Source of the DNA: an uncultured Parabacteroides sp.
Lineage (GTDB): Bacteria; Bacteroidota; Bacteroidia; Bacteroidales; Tannerellaceae
NCBI GenBank assembly: GCA_937894065.1
Contig: CALCST010000025.1
Span: 124,001 to 188,000, forward strand
Direction of reading: 5' to 3'
DNA: 64,000 nucleotides
Position numbers and translations under genes: made by a program. The notes beneath the pieces are model-generated. The model did not search any database, had not been told where the DNA came from, and saw only the letters and a list, made by a program, of their open reading frames with translations. Of the stretch, positions 47,095 to 56,906 are shown in pieces; within the stretch, counting starts at the first letter, position 1; the number at the start of each line of letters is the position of its first letter.

Positions 47095-47182
47095 CACATA
47101 GGTGGGTTAATCAATTCACCTAGGTGAGCCAATCAATCCACCTAGGTGAGCTGATTAATCAACCTAGGTGAGCTGATATTTT
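47095..47182. repeat. Four-unit 22-bp phased array of CACCTAGGTG palindromes
   Basis: Units at 47095, 47117, 47139 and 47161 each carry CACCTAGGTG or a one- to two-base variant, followed by an AGCTGATTAATC-like 12-bp spacer that also varies slightly. The step is exactly 22 bp. It is in the 46751-47429 gap, 345 bp upstream of the response regulator start; the rest of this gap holds REP-like hairpins and dispersed repeats. Confidence 0.9.
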
Positions 47183-47259
47183 GGATTAGATGGTTCTAAC
47201 ATGTCTTTAGCATATTTCTCATTTATTTATGTGATGATTACTCAAGTTTCGCAAGATAA

Positions 47260-47400
47260 ACTTACAGATAACAAGTTGACTAGAAGACAAGTTAACAAGG
47301 TTTTGGATAATAATTCATTAAATTACAGGTGTTCTGACCTTGTCGACTCGTATCTGAAGCCTTGTTAACTTTTAAGTTGAGCAACTTGCGAAACTTAAAT
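47260..47400. repeat. Dispersed gap repeat with GTTAACAAGG and TTGCGAAACTTAA
   Basis: Copies of AACAAGTTGAC, AAGTTAACAAGG and CCTTGTTAACTT, in both orientations, plus TTGCGAAACTTAA near 47388. The latter recurs at 25276 and inverted near 46959 and 47243. Confidence 0.6.
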
Positions 47401-47429
47401 GATGATTATAAGTATGTTTGTATTTAAAA

Positions 47430-49772
47430 TCACTCAGCAGACAAACTGTCAGAAGGAGCTTCCTTGGCCACAGTCGCGTAAATAATATAAATAAGCAACG
47501 AAGTGACAGCTTGCATGGCAAGAAATATGAGGACAAACACCAACGGACTTAGCTGAACGCGGTTTACAAAGTTCTCCAACCAATCGGAAGTAATCATCCA
47601 CGAAATCGGGGCGGCAACTATGAAAGCGACACTGACAAAAATAAAATATGGTTTTATTCCCCAACCTATTATATCCGCAAATCCGGCTCCGAAAACTTTC
47701 CGCAAAGCTATCTCTTTCCTTTTATAATAAATGTCGAAAATCACCATGGCAAAAACACCGATCAACGACAGTGCGACTGCAAGCACAGAGAAACACAATA
47801 TTGTTTTGCCGAAACGTATTTCCTTTTTATAAAGCGCATCGAGCAATTGGTCATAGAACTTGACATCCACAGGATAAGCTGCATCCATTGTTGCCACTTC
47901 CTTGCGGATATGCGACACTGCAGTAACAGCGTCGAATCCTTTCTTCAAGCGGACATAGACGAATGACATACGTCCGGATTCAACAGGCCAGACAGAAAAG
48001 ACGACAGGAACCTTTTCTTCACGAACCGAAGTGAAAGCTATCTCCTCACAAACGCCTACCACGTCTGTCTCACCACTGATAACTGTCCCGACTTCCACAC
48101 CATAGTTATCGCGAAGATAGGAATTGATTATGGCACCGTTGTCAGTGTCACCGGTAAAGTCGCGACCGTCAATAATATCAATACCCATCACTTTGAAGAA
48201 ATTGGGTGAACAATTGATAAAGAAAGTCTTTGCCTCTTCCCCACGCCATTCCATAGCTCCGGTGGTGTATGAATCCTGCCCGCCGATATAACCACTAGCG
48301 AAAGCGACATCCTCAACTTCAGGATACTGGCGCAAAGCCTCACAAAGCCACGAGCCACGCTCCACAGCCATTTCCCTTGTTAGATTTATCACGGCAAGCT
48401 GGTCCTGGTCGAAGTTTGTGTTCGCGCGCATCATCAAATGATTTTGAAGGAATATAAAGACGATGAATATCATCAATGCCGATGATATGGTGTATTGCAG
48501 CGTGAGCAGCACGTTCTTGATTTTCTTGCCCGAAGGCGTCAATCCGTAATTTCCTTTAAGCAGCAAAGACATCGGGAAAGATGTGACAAAATAGCCCGGA
48601 TATATTCCGGCAAGCATTCCCAGCAGGAAGGCGCCGCACACGCTTGCTGCGCACAAACCACCGTATGCCGACATGGTGACCGGCTCCTGTATGATATCTG
48701 ATTCGGCAAACCATGAGGAAACTGGAACACTAAGACTAACAGCTAACACACTTGCAAAACCAACAAGGCAAGCAGTCTCAAGGGCTTGTTCGAGGCGCAG
48801 CGTCCACACTTCGGCACCAAGTATTTTTCGGGTGTTGATTCCACGAAGGCGCAATGGCATCAGGGAAATATAGAAATTGATGAAATTGAACAAGCCTATG
48901 AATACAATCAACACCGCAATTATAATCATCATACTGCTCTGCAGCCGGTTTCCCGTCTTGAACACATACGCATCCGCCTCGCCGTCCATGAAATATACGT
49001 CCTGCAACGGAACAAGAGAAACGGGGTTAAGATACGTGTAGCGTGAGAAATCGAAATTACGATTAAACTCGTCCGCCACAAGCGATGCGTTATCAGGATT
49101 ATCCAGCCTCAGGAAACATACGAAATTGGAGTTTCCGAAACCTTGCATCAACGATTGCGGAACGGGAACAAGAATGTCGTTGTTGAGCTGCGTGTTTCCG
49201 GGAAAATCCTTATATACAGCTCCGACATACACCTCAGTCATAGGCAGAAAATAGTCCGATTTGGATTTCAGACTGACAAGTTTGCCAATAGGAGAAACAT
49301 TTCCAAACATCTTTTCGGCAAGGCTTTCCGGAATAGCGACATTATCAGGTTTGGCAAGCGCGTCGCGACTTCCTTCCGTCACCTCAACACCAAACACATC
49401 AAAGAAATCGGGGCTTACGAGATTAACCTCTTGCTTGAAACCTTCAAGCTCGCCGCCAGAGCCTGTCACCGTAAGATATGTTTCACCGACGAAAGGACAG
49501 GACAGCGTACCAGCCTCAACATGGGATGACGAATTTATCACCGCATCGGCAAATCCCGGAGGAAGTACGGAGCGGAAATAAGGATTCTCAGGCATTTCAA
49601 CCTTGAAAATACAGTCGGCTCCGGGATGGAACTTATCGAAGTTCCGCTCATATTGCACATGTGCCATAATTATTATGAAGGCTGTGAATGCCATCACCAG
49701 CCCGAACATATTCAATGTGACAGGCACAGGATATTTGCGTAATAATGTTTTTATGTTGTTGAATGTTTCCAT
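47430..49772 (-). CDS. FtsX-like ABC transporter permease (second permease)
   Basis: This 780-residue protein has four main membrane regions: one near the N-terminus (TLNMFGLVMAFTAFIIIMA), a large periplasmic domain of about 230 residues, a central group (MMIIIAVLIVFIGLFNFINF onward), a second periplasmic domain, and a C-terminal group (LCFSVLAVALSLIGVFAMV, with YKRKEIALRKVFGA). It is the duplicated MacB/FtsX permease type. It is the sixth gene of the exporter run, after the barrel gene, and should pair with the ABC ATPase at 54567. Confidence 0.85.
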   Translation of the reverse strand: METFNNIKTLLRKYPVPVTLNMFGLVMAFTAFIIIMAHVQYERNFDKFHPGADCIFKVEMPENPYFRSVLPPGFADAVINSSSHVEAGTLSCPFVGETYLTVTGSGGELEGFKQEVNLVSPDFFDVFGVEVTEGSRDALAKPDNVAIPESLAEKMFGNVSPIGKLVSLKSKSDYFLPMTEVYVGAVYKDFPGNTQLNNDILVPVPQSLMQGFGNSNFVCFLRLDNPDNASLVADEFNRNFDFSRYTYLNPVSLVPLQDVYFMDGEADAYVFKTGNRLQSSMMIIIAVLIVFIGLFNFINFYISLMPLRLRGINTRKILGAEVWTLRLEQALETACLVGFASVLAVSLSVPVSSWFAESDIIQEPVTMSAYGGLCAASVCGAFLLGMLAGIYPGYFVTSFPMSLLLKGNYGLTPSGKKIKNVLLTLQYTISSALMIFIVFIFLQNHLMMRANTNFDQDQLAVINLTREMAVERGSWLCEALRQYPEVEDVAFASGYIGGQDSYTTGAMEWRGEEAKTFFINCSPNFFKVMGIDIIDGRDFTGDTDNGAIINSYLRDNYGVEVGTVISGETDVVGVCEEIAFTSVREEKVPVVFSVWPVESGRMSFVYVRLKKGFDAVTAVSHIRKEVATMDAAYPVDVKFYDQLLDALYKKEIRFGKTILCFSVLAVALSLIGVFAMVIFDIYYKRKEIALRKVFGAGFADIIGWGIKPYFIFVSVAFIVAAPISWMITSDWLENFVNRVQLSPLVFVLIFLAMQAVTSLLIYIIYATVAKEAPSDSLSAE

Positions 49773-49836
49773 AATTTCTGGAATTAAAAGTTATACTATA
49801 TTACATTCCGGAGCCAAAGATATACAAGTATTTTTA

Positions 49837-52164
49837 TTATAATCTGTACATCTCATCACTCGCGTTGCTTCCCTTATAACGTTTCGGAGAAGCGTTGAAG
49901 CGATAAGTCAGAGAAAACATAAGAGTACGGCGGTACATCATATCGTCCCTATACATATTCAATCCATTAAATATACCAAGACTATTATCCTTAGTGGTAT
50001 TGAATATGTCGATTCCCTCTAATCCGATTAATAGTTTTTTATCAAAGAAAGAGGTATTTATATATATATTAGTACGCCAAGAGAATTTTGTATTATACGT
50101 CAAATAATAACTGCTATTGCCTTTTGTACTTCCGCTTATATCGACACCAAAGTTCCAACCTTTTATACTGAATCCATTTCTCAGGTTGAAGTTGAATGAT
50201 GGCTTGTTGTACGTGATGCCGGGATTTCCGTAAGTCACAAAATTCTTATCGACAGATATATCATAGTTGGGACGCCATATTCCAAAAGCCGAATTGTAAT
50301 TCAATGCGACAGTAAGGAAATCTGCTTTATCTATATTTATCATTTTACCCAAAAATGAGTTTTGCATATACAATTCCGCAAATTCTGCGATATAGTCTTT
50401 AGTTCTTTTGTAAACTCCCATTAATGAAAACTGTTTCCATCCTAACATATAAGTTAGGCTGTTAGTATAAGCAGGTTGCAAATACGGGTTACCTGCAGCA
50501 TATTGATATGGACCCATATAACCAATTGAACTTCTAAGGCTATGATATGAAGGACGAGAAACGGTATTTCTATATGCCAACTCCATACGCAAATCCTTGT
50601 TATGTTCATAGCTCAATCGGAACGAAGGGAACAAACGTTGGTACCGACGACTTTGTTCCTCAACTAATTTGCCATTTTCTAAATACTCCATGTTTACATT
50701 TTCATAACGAAAGCCCACTTCACCGGATAACTTGCCGAAAGAACGGTTGAATGAGGCAAATCCCGAATAAAGATTCTGTTTCACAAGGTTGGAATTGGGC
50801 TGTATTCCCTGTATACCGTCATTTTCGGTTACAGAATAATTCTGTTCGTTTCTTGTGTATGAACCTTCCGCTCCATAAGTCAGGTTTCCTTCCCACAACG
50901 GTGTTTTTAATGTGAGCTTTGCGGCATACAAATCATAATTCTTATCCTCAGAAGTCCGCAATTTTTCCTGTGTTTGGTCAATTAGTGTATTGTCCGAAGC
51001 ATCTTTGCGATTTCCGTCTGAGGTTTTGTAATCCATATCCAATTTCATATTCAGCCAGTCAGCCAGTTGACCGTTATAATAAGCATTTACATAGTGGCTA
51101 AAACTGTTATCATTTCCTGAAAATCGAGTATGAACAGGGTCATCTGCCTTTCCGTTTAAGGATGATTCTGTATCTATAGAATAATCATGAGAATTTCCAT
51201 AGGCATTTGAATATTCATATTGCACACCGAAAGAATGATCCTCATTAATCGTATAATTGAATCCGCCCTTAGGAGTATAGAATTTAACCATATCGCTGTC
51301 AGTACGCCTTGAAACAACAGAGCGTGTTCCTTGATCCGTAAAAAGTTCAAATTGCCAAAAACGCTCTTTAGGGAAAGACATATTGGCATAAAACATTTCG
51401 GCGAAAATATCCAACTTACCTGTCCTGTAATTGAAAGAAGCACGGTCCATTGTGTACCATTCGGAGTTATAACGGTTGTAAGTCCATAAATCAGCGCTGA
51501 AACCTTCACCGACTGGTCGGTAAGTTTCAATTTTTATAACAGAATTTACAGTAGCGTCGTATTCAGCTCCCGGATTGGTGATAACAGTAACTTTCTTTAT
51601 CTCGTTAGACTGGATTCTTTGCAGCTCGCCGTTGTCGCGAACCAATCTGTTGTTTATATAGAATATAGGAGAGCCTTTTCCCAAAACGGTAAAGGAATTG
51701 TCGCTCTTTGATACGAACGGCATCTGTCCGACTATGTCCGACAATGTTCCTATATCCTTCAACGGAGTGTTCTGCACATCAGCCGTGATTCCTTCATTGC
51801 TCATACGGAACATCTTCGCATTCCCGGTCACGACAACTTCAGAAAGCATTTCTTTTGAAGGATTGAGTTTTATTACACCCATATCATTAGTCGTAATATC
51901 AGATATGTATGTTTCATAACCAATCAAAGATATACGGGCAAAAAGTTTTCCATCAGGAATTGCCACTGAAAATCTGCCTTCTTCATCAGACACTGTGCCT
52001 GTTATTATGGAAGAATCCCGGGCACTCATGACAGCCACATTTGCAAACGATAAGGCTTCTTGTGTGTTTGCATCAATTATTTTCCCTTTTATATTTTGGG
52101 AAAAAGTTGTGACACTTGTAAATAAGAGGAATATCAGTAAAACTATTTTGTAATATCGTACCAT
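49837..52164 (-). CDS. TonB-dependent-receptor-like outer-membrane beta-barrel protein
   Basis: This 775-residue outer-membrane protein has a signal peptide (TFSQN), a carboxypeptidase-regulatory-like domain (KGKIIDANTQEALSFANVAV), a plug-like region (DVQNTPLKDIGTLSDIVGQMPFV and PGAEYDATVNSVIKIET) and a long barrel, the OMP_b-brl_3 type. No clear TonB box was seen, so active transport is uncertain. It lies inside the exporter operon between two permease genes, an unusual place for such a protein. Confidence 0.8.
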   Translation of the reverse strand: MVRYYKIVLLIFLLFTSVTTFSQNIKGKIIDANTQEALSFANVAVMSARDSSIITGTVSDEEGRFSVAIPDGKLFARISLIGYETYISDITTNDMGVIKLNPSKEMLSEVVVTGNAKMFRMSNEGITADVQNTPLKDIGTLSDIVGQMPFVSKSDNSFTVLGKGSPIFYINNRLVRDNGELQRIQSNEIKKVTVITNPGAEYDATVNSVIKIETYRPVGEGFSADLWTYNRYNSEWYTMDRASFNYRTGKLDIFAEMFYANMSFPKERFWQFELFTDQGTRSVVSRRTDSDMVKFYTPKGGFNYTINEDHSFGVQYEYSNAYGNSHDYSIDTESSLNGKADDPVHTRFSGNDNSFSHYVNAYYNGQLADWLNMKLDMDYKTSDGNRKDASDNTLIDQTQEKLRTSEDKNYDLYAAKLTLKTPLWEGNLTYGAEGSYTRNEQNYSVTENDGIQGIQPNSNLVKQNLYSGFASFNRSFGKLSGEVGFRYENVNMEYLENGKLVEEQSRRYQRLFPSFRLSYEHNKDLRMELAYRNTVSRPSYHSLRSSIGYMGPYQYAAGNPYLQPAYTNSLTYMLGWKQFSLMGVYKRTKDYIAEFAELYMQNSFLGKMINIDKADFLTVALNYNSAFGIWRPNYDISVDKNFVTYGNPGITYNKPSFNFNLRNGFSIKGWNFGVDISGSTKGNSSYYLTYNTKFSWRTNIYINTSFFDKKLLIGLEGIDIFNTTKDNSLGIFNGLNMYRDDMMYRRTLMFSLTYRFNASPKRYKGSNASDEMYRL

Positions 52165-52216
52165 AATAAAATCTATACTTAATACTTGTTATATATTTAT
52201 AAACTCATATTTTTTC

Positions 52217-54553
52217 TCACTCACTCTTCAACGACTCCACAGGATTAGCATTCATAATCTGCAGACTTGAAACGACAACTGTCGCAAGGATTATGATAGC
52301 CACGATAACATCGGCTGCAAGGAAATACAATACTGAAATACTTATCTTCTCGGAGAACTGTTCGAGCCATAATCCGGACACATAATAAGCCGAAAGGTTT
52401 CCTACAATGGCAGCAATCAATATCCATTTGGACATTTCACCTATGAAGATTGACAGAATCTCGGAAGAAGTGGCTCCGCTTATCTTTCTGATGGCTATTT
52501 CCTTGCTGCGACGCTGCGATTCGTCACGCACATAACCGACCAGACCAAAGAAGGCTATCAAAAGGGAGAATATGCAACCTGCAAAGATTGTGTCTTTCAT
52601 CTTACGATTGTCGTCATACATGCTTTGCATAACTTGTTTATAGGAATGTATCTCTATATCCTTTTCGGGGATTTCTTTCTGCACTTCCTTCTCTATGCGG
52701 CTGATAATTTCGGGAGAAACTTTCTTTACCTTTATCAGTATGAAAGGCATATATGAATTTTCTGAGTCTCCAGTAAATCTGATACTTGGACGCTCGTCGT
52801 TTCGTGTAAGCAAACCAATGCGGTAGTCCTCATAAATACAAGTGATAGTGAGTATACCTTGCCCAAAAGCGGTTGAATCGGAATGTTCAGAGACATAAAT
52901 GCTTTTACCTAAAGCCCCGTCCTTCCAATCAACAAACTCTTGCATTCTTTCCACAAACTTACGGCTTACGGCAACTTCCTGTTCTGTTTCCGGAACACGT
53001 CCTTCCAATATTGGTATATTGAAAAACTCGAAGAAACCTTTTGTTCCAAAATACTGGTCAGCAATGTTGAACAAGCTACGATCGTCACCAGGCAAAGAAA
53101 TATTGTTTCCGGAACAGTAGTTAAAAGGCAAATCATAACATCTCTCAACACCAACAACATCTGGTATAGAATGAAGAGCAGCAATACTTCTTTCCACCTG
53201 TTGTTTTTCCACACCTCGGACATTGTAGTACAATACATTCTCATATTCATAACCTGTTTTGTCGTTAAGAGCCTTGTCATACTGCGCAATTATGACGAAC
53301 ATAAAACACACAAGGAATATGTTTATCACAAACTGAACCCACAACAATGCAAGTTTCCAATGCCTCTTGTTCTCACTATAACTGCGGAAAGCTACACTGA
53401 CCGGAACTTTTGCATACAAATAACCGGGAATAACAGTAGAAACAATAAGCAAAACTACTATTACCGCAACCAGAACATAAATGGTCTCAGGGATAAAGAG
53501 CGATGTAAGTTCTGCTCCAAGCAAATCCTTGATAACCGGACTTGCAGCGAATATCAATGCTGAAGCCAAGATAAGAGATATAACCATCACTACAGATGTT
53601 TCCCTGAACAATATCATATATATATTCCATGTTCCTGCGCCATAACACCTGTGGATACCCATTTCCTTGGAACGCTTCACCATCTCGGATATGGTAATAA
53701 GTATATAATTCATCAGCGATATAAGCAGCAACACCAATGATACTATTGAAAGAATGATTATCAGGTTTTGCACCTGCGGCTCTGAGGTGTGAAGTTTGTT
53801 AAAAGGCGACAGGAAATACCATATATTCATTCCATTCTTTTCCATTTCTTCAAGAGGCTGGTTCTCCTCCTGCATCATACGGATAGCATCAGAGAGAGAG
53901 GAAGGATCAACTCCTTCTTCCAATTTTACATATCCTTGATAGCGATCATTTCCCAACCAATTCTCACGGCTCCGTTTGCTAAATGAAGCCATAGACAAGA
54001 GGATATCATAATACAAACTACCGTTTTCGGGGAAATCCTCAAAAACTCCACCTACTGTCAATTTCATCCCGGAATTGTCTTCGTTGTATATAACTTGTCC
54101 GACAGCCTTCTCAACACCACCAAGCTTTTCGGCAAAAGAACGGCTAACCATCAGCATCATTGGTTGAGACAAAACCTTTACAGCATCGCCCGCCAATATC
54201 TCACGGTTGAACACATGGAAGAATGAAGTATCGGCAACAACCAAAACCCCGGAAACAGGATTCTTGTCCGCAGTATAGAATTTGTCACTTGCAAACATGA
54301 ATGTGGTGCGGGTTGCATATTCCACACCCGGAACGTATTGCTTGAATCCGGGAGCAATCGCTCCGCTAACTTGATTGTAATCACGTTCTTCTCCCTGACT
54401 GGAATATCCCGTCTTTATCAGATAAATCCGTTCTATATCCTTATAGAAGTTATCGTATGTGGACTCGAAGCAAACTTTGGCAATAAGAATGCATCCTATT
54501 GCAAGGCCTACTCCAAGTGAGAATATTTTCAGTATCCAATTTTTCTTGTTCAT
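52217..54553 (-). CDS. FtsX-like ABC transporter permease (first permease)
   Basis: This 778-residue permease has the same duplicated architecture as the product of the 47430 gene: MNKKNWILKIFSLGVGLAIGCILIA near the N-terminus, periplasmic domains, and YVRDESQRRSKEIAIRKISGA before the last membrane group. The start is set at 54553 because the longer frame from 54589 would overlap the ATPase gene. It follows the ATPase by 13 bp and is the likely direct partner. Confidence 0.87.
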   Translation of the reverse strand: MNKKNWILKIFSLGVGLAIGCILIAKVCFESTYDNFYKDIERIYLIKTGYSSQGEERDYNQVSGAIAPGFKQYVPGVEYATRTTFMFASDKFYTADKNPVSGVLVVADTSFFHVFNREILAGDAVKVLSQPMMLMVSRSFAEKLGGVEKAVGQVIYNEDNSGMKLTVGGVFEDFPENGSLYYDILLSMASFSKRSRENWLGNDRYQGYVKLEEGVDPSSLSDAIRMMQEENQPLEEMEKNGMNIWYFLSPFNKLHTSEPQVQNLIIILSIVSLVLLLISLMNYILITISEMVKRSKEMGIHRCYGAGTWNIYMILFRETSVVMVISLILASALIFAASPVIKDLLGAELTSLFIPETIYVLVAVIVVLLIVSTVIPGYLYAKVPVSVAFRSYSENKRHWKLALLWVQFVINIFLVCFMFVIIAQYDKALNDKTGYEYENVLYYNVRGVEKQQVERSIAALHSIPDVVGVERCYDLPFNYCSGNNISLPGDDRSLFNIADQYFGTKGFFEFFNIPILEGRVPETEQEVAVSRKFVERMQEFVDWKDGALGKSIYVSEHSDSTAFGQGILTITCIYEDYRIGLLTRNDERPSIRFTGDSENSYMPFILIKVKKVSPEIISRIEKEVQKEIPEKDIEIHSYKQVMQSMYDDNRKMKDTIFAGCIFSLLIAFFGLVGYVRDESQRRSKEIAIRKISGATSSEILSIFIGEMSKWILIAAIVGNLSAYYVSGLWLEQFSEKISISVLYFLAADVIVAIIILATVVVSSLQIMNANPVESLKSE

Positions 54554-54566
54554 GGTTGTTTGATTT

Positions 54567-55247
54567 TTAAAGTTCGTTTCTGACGTCACCGACTATGCGT
54601 CCGTCGAACAGGTTTATTGTGCGCTGCGCCATTGAAGCGTCTTTCTGTGAGTGAGTCACCATCACGATTGTTGTTCCTTCCTGATTCAGCTCAGTGAGCA
54701 AATCCATAACTTCCTTTCCGTTCTTGGAATCAAGGTTTCCGGTAGGCTCATCGGCAAGAACCAGCTTTGGATTGGAAACTACGGCACGGGCAATCGCAAC
54801 CCTCTGCTGCTGACCTCCGGAAAGCTGCTGCGGGAAGTGCTGCGCACGGTGGCTTATGTTCATGCGCTTTAGCATTGCTGTGACACGTTGTTTTCGTTCA
54901 GAAGCACTGATGTTGAGATATTTCAACGGAAGCTCCACATTTTCGAACACATTCAACTCGTCAATCAGGTTGAAGCTCTGGAAAACGAAGCCGAGATTTC
55001 CTTTTCTGAATTTGGTGCGTTCGCGTTCCTTAAGATTAGCCACTTCCTGCCCCAACAGCTGATAGCTGCCTTCTGAAGGATTGTCCAAAAGACCAAGAAT
55101 ATTGAGCAACGTTGACTTGCCACAGCCTGACGGTCCCATTATTGCTACAAACTCACCTTCTTTTATTTCGAATGATACATTATTCAATGCTGTTGTTTCG
55201 ATTTCTTCTGTACGGAAGATTTTGCTTAGGTTGTTTACTTTAATCAT
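54567..55247 (-). CDS. ABC transporter ATPase (MacB/LolD-like)
   Basis: The 226-residue ATPase has Walker A GPSGCGKST, Q-loop VFQSFNLID, signature LSGGQQQRVAIARA, Walker B VLADEPTGNLD and a switch histidine in MVTHSQ. It drives the FtsX-type permeases next to it. It starts about 280 bp after the adaptor stop, across a REP-like hairpin cluster. Confidence 0.93.
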   Translation of the reverse strand: MIKVNNLSKIFRTEEIETTALNNVSFEIKEGEFVAIMGPSGCGKSTLLNILGLLDNPSEGSYQLLGQEVANLKERERTKFRKGNLGFVFQSFNLIDELNVFENVELPLKYLNISASERKQRVTAMLKRMNISHRAQHFPQQLSGGQQQRVAIARAVVSNPKLVLADEPTGNLDSKNGKEVMDLLTELNQEGTTIVMVTHSQKDASMAQRTINLFDGRIVGDVRNEL

Positions 55248-55249
55248 AT

Positions 55250-55520
55250 TTTTGAGTTTTTAAGTTTTTGAGTTTTTAAGTTTATTAGTTGACAAGAGGA
55301 CAAGTTGACGAGGCTACAGGAAATTCCCGTTCCATTGGATTTGTAATCCAATGGTAAGTTATTCGGGATTTGTAATCCCGTTTCCAATAATGTGGATTTC
55401 AAATCCACCAAAACCAACCAACGGATTGCAAATCCGTTGGAACGGAGGCTACAGGAAATAAGTTATTCCTACTTAACTTCTTGACTCCTTGACTTCTTGA
55501 CTCCTATTTCATTTTTCAAT
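55250..55520. repeat. Dispersed repeat with four GGATT-NNN-AATCC hairpins
   Basis: Four perfect hairpins lie at 55332-55354, 55364-55380, 55392-55408 and 55418-55440. All share an inner GGATT-NNN-AATCC core (loops TGT, TGT, TCA, GCA), while the outer 2-5 bp of each stem differ (for example CCATT, CG, GT, CCAAC) yet stay complementary. The cluster is flanked by GAGTTTTTAAG and CTTGACTCCTTGAC type repeats. It resembles a REP element. Confidence 0.85.
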
Positions 55521-55525
55521 TCCTC

Positions 55526-56785
55526 TCACCTTATCACCAAACATTCATTATCCCCGAAATTATCATATCCCGAAGTAATAACCTGTTCTCCAGGTTGCAG
55601 TCCGTCGAGCACTTCATAATATTGAGGATTCTGCCGTCCTATTTTTATTTCTCTTTTATAAGCCTTGCTGCCATCGGCTGTGAGAACATAGATCCATCTT
55701 CCTCCGGTTTTCTGATAGAATGTGCCGCGTGGAACGAGAACAGCTTCTTTGGATTGTCCGAGTTGCAGATTAAGATAATAAGTCTGTCCTGTACGGATAT
55801 TCTCCGGCTGTCCGCCAATGAACTTGAAATCCGCCTTGAACTTTCCGTCTCTCACTTCCGGATAAACTTTACGAATAACTGCACGATATGATTCATCCTG
55901 ACGTTCGAAATCGGCTTCCAGTCCGGGTGAAACTCTGTCGATATAATGCTCATCAATCTGTGCTTCAATTTTATAACTGTCCAGATTGTTTATCTGTGCT
56001 ATTTTTCCTCCGGAAGAAACAGACTCGCCAAGTACAACATCCAGCAAACCAATCTCTCCGTCTATAGGAGCTGATATGATAAGATTGTCTTTCCTCTTGC
56101 GAATCATCTGCATATTCAGGCGCATATTGTCCAGGCTCTCCTGCATCTGCTTGACCTGCACGCTACGGTAAAGGCTGTCCTGAACGGAGCGCTCACGAAC
56201 CAGTTCCAGGCGACCTTCAGCCAATTGATAATCTTCCTCAGCCTTCAGGAAATCTTCTTTTGCTATCAGATTTTCCTCATAAAGAGCTTTTTGGGAAAGA
56301 TATAATCTGCGTGAACGCTTGACTTCCATTTCAAACTGCAGCATATCCTGATTTACGCTAAGACGTTGCTGCTCCATGGAAATCATTGTGTTTCGGAGCA
56401 AATTTTCTTTCTCCGCCAAATCGGCTTCGGAATTGAGAATCTGCATATCGAGATTCTCGTTTGCCAGACGGAGAATCTTGTCTCCTGTCTTTACCTTTGC
56501 TCCTTCTTCCATATATATTTCCTTTACCACACCGGTTTCAAGCGAACTGATTTGTACAGTTGTCATTGGTTGCACTTGTCCGTTCACCCTTATATAGTCG
56601 TTGAAATCACCGGAAACGACTTCTGAAATTGAAAGTGCTTCATTGTCGATTCTCAGTGTTGAAACATTATCACGGAGAATCAAATATAATACAAAGGCAA
56701 CGACCAGCAAGGCGCTCCAATATGGTATTGCTTTCTTGCTTAAGAGTAATGCCATTCCTTTTTTGGGTTCTATTTTTTTATCCAT
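55526..56785 (-). CDS. Periplasmic adaptor (HlyD/MacA family)
   Basis: This 419-residue protein has an N-terminal membrane helix (AIPYWSALLVVAFVLYLIL), a lipoyl-like half (IRVNGQVQPMTTVQISSLETGVVKEIYMEEGAKVKTGD), a long coiled-coil hairpin (about residues 110-225), the second half (LIISAPIDGEIGLLDVVLGESV), and beta-barrel and membrane-proximal domains. It should bridge the ABC permease and TolC. Confidence 0.9.
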   Translation of the reverse strand: MDKKIEPKKGMALLLSKKAIPYWSALLVVAFVLYLILRDNVSTLRIDNEALSISEVVSGDFNDYIRVNGQVQPMTTVQISSLETGVVKEIYMEEGAKVKTGDKILRLANENLDMQILNSEADLAEKENLLRNTMISMEQQRLSVNQDMLQFEMEVKRSRRLYLSQKALYEENLIAKEDFLKAEEDYQLAEGRLELVRERSVQDSLYRSVQVKQMQESLDNMRLNMQMIRKRKDNLIISAPIDGEIGLLDVVLGESVSSGGKIAQINNLDSYKIEAQIDEHYIDRVSPGLEADFERQDESYRAVIRKVYPEVRDGKFKADFKFIGGQPENIRTGQTYYLNLQLGQSKEAVLVPRGTFYQKTGGRWIYVLTADGSKAYKREIKIGRQNPQYYEVLDGLQPGEQVITSGYDNFGDNECLVIR

Positions 56786-56906
56786 ACGTTTTGAGTTTTT
56801 GAGTTTTTAAGTTGACAAGGCAACAGGAAATAAGATATTTCTACTTAACTTCTTGACTCCTTGACTCCTAAAAAACACTGATATTCTAATTTTCAATTTT
56901 CAACTT

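Noticed and set aside
47095..47182. Possible CRISPR array
   Set aside because: Units are 22 bp with no spacer of constant length between identical repeats, only four units, and no cas gene is present.
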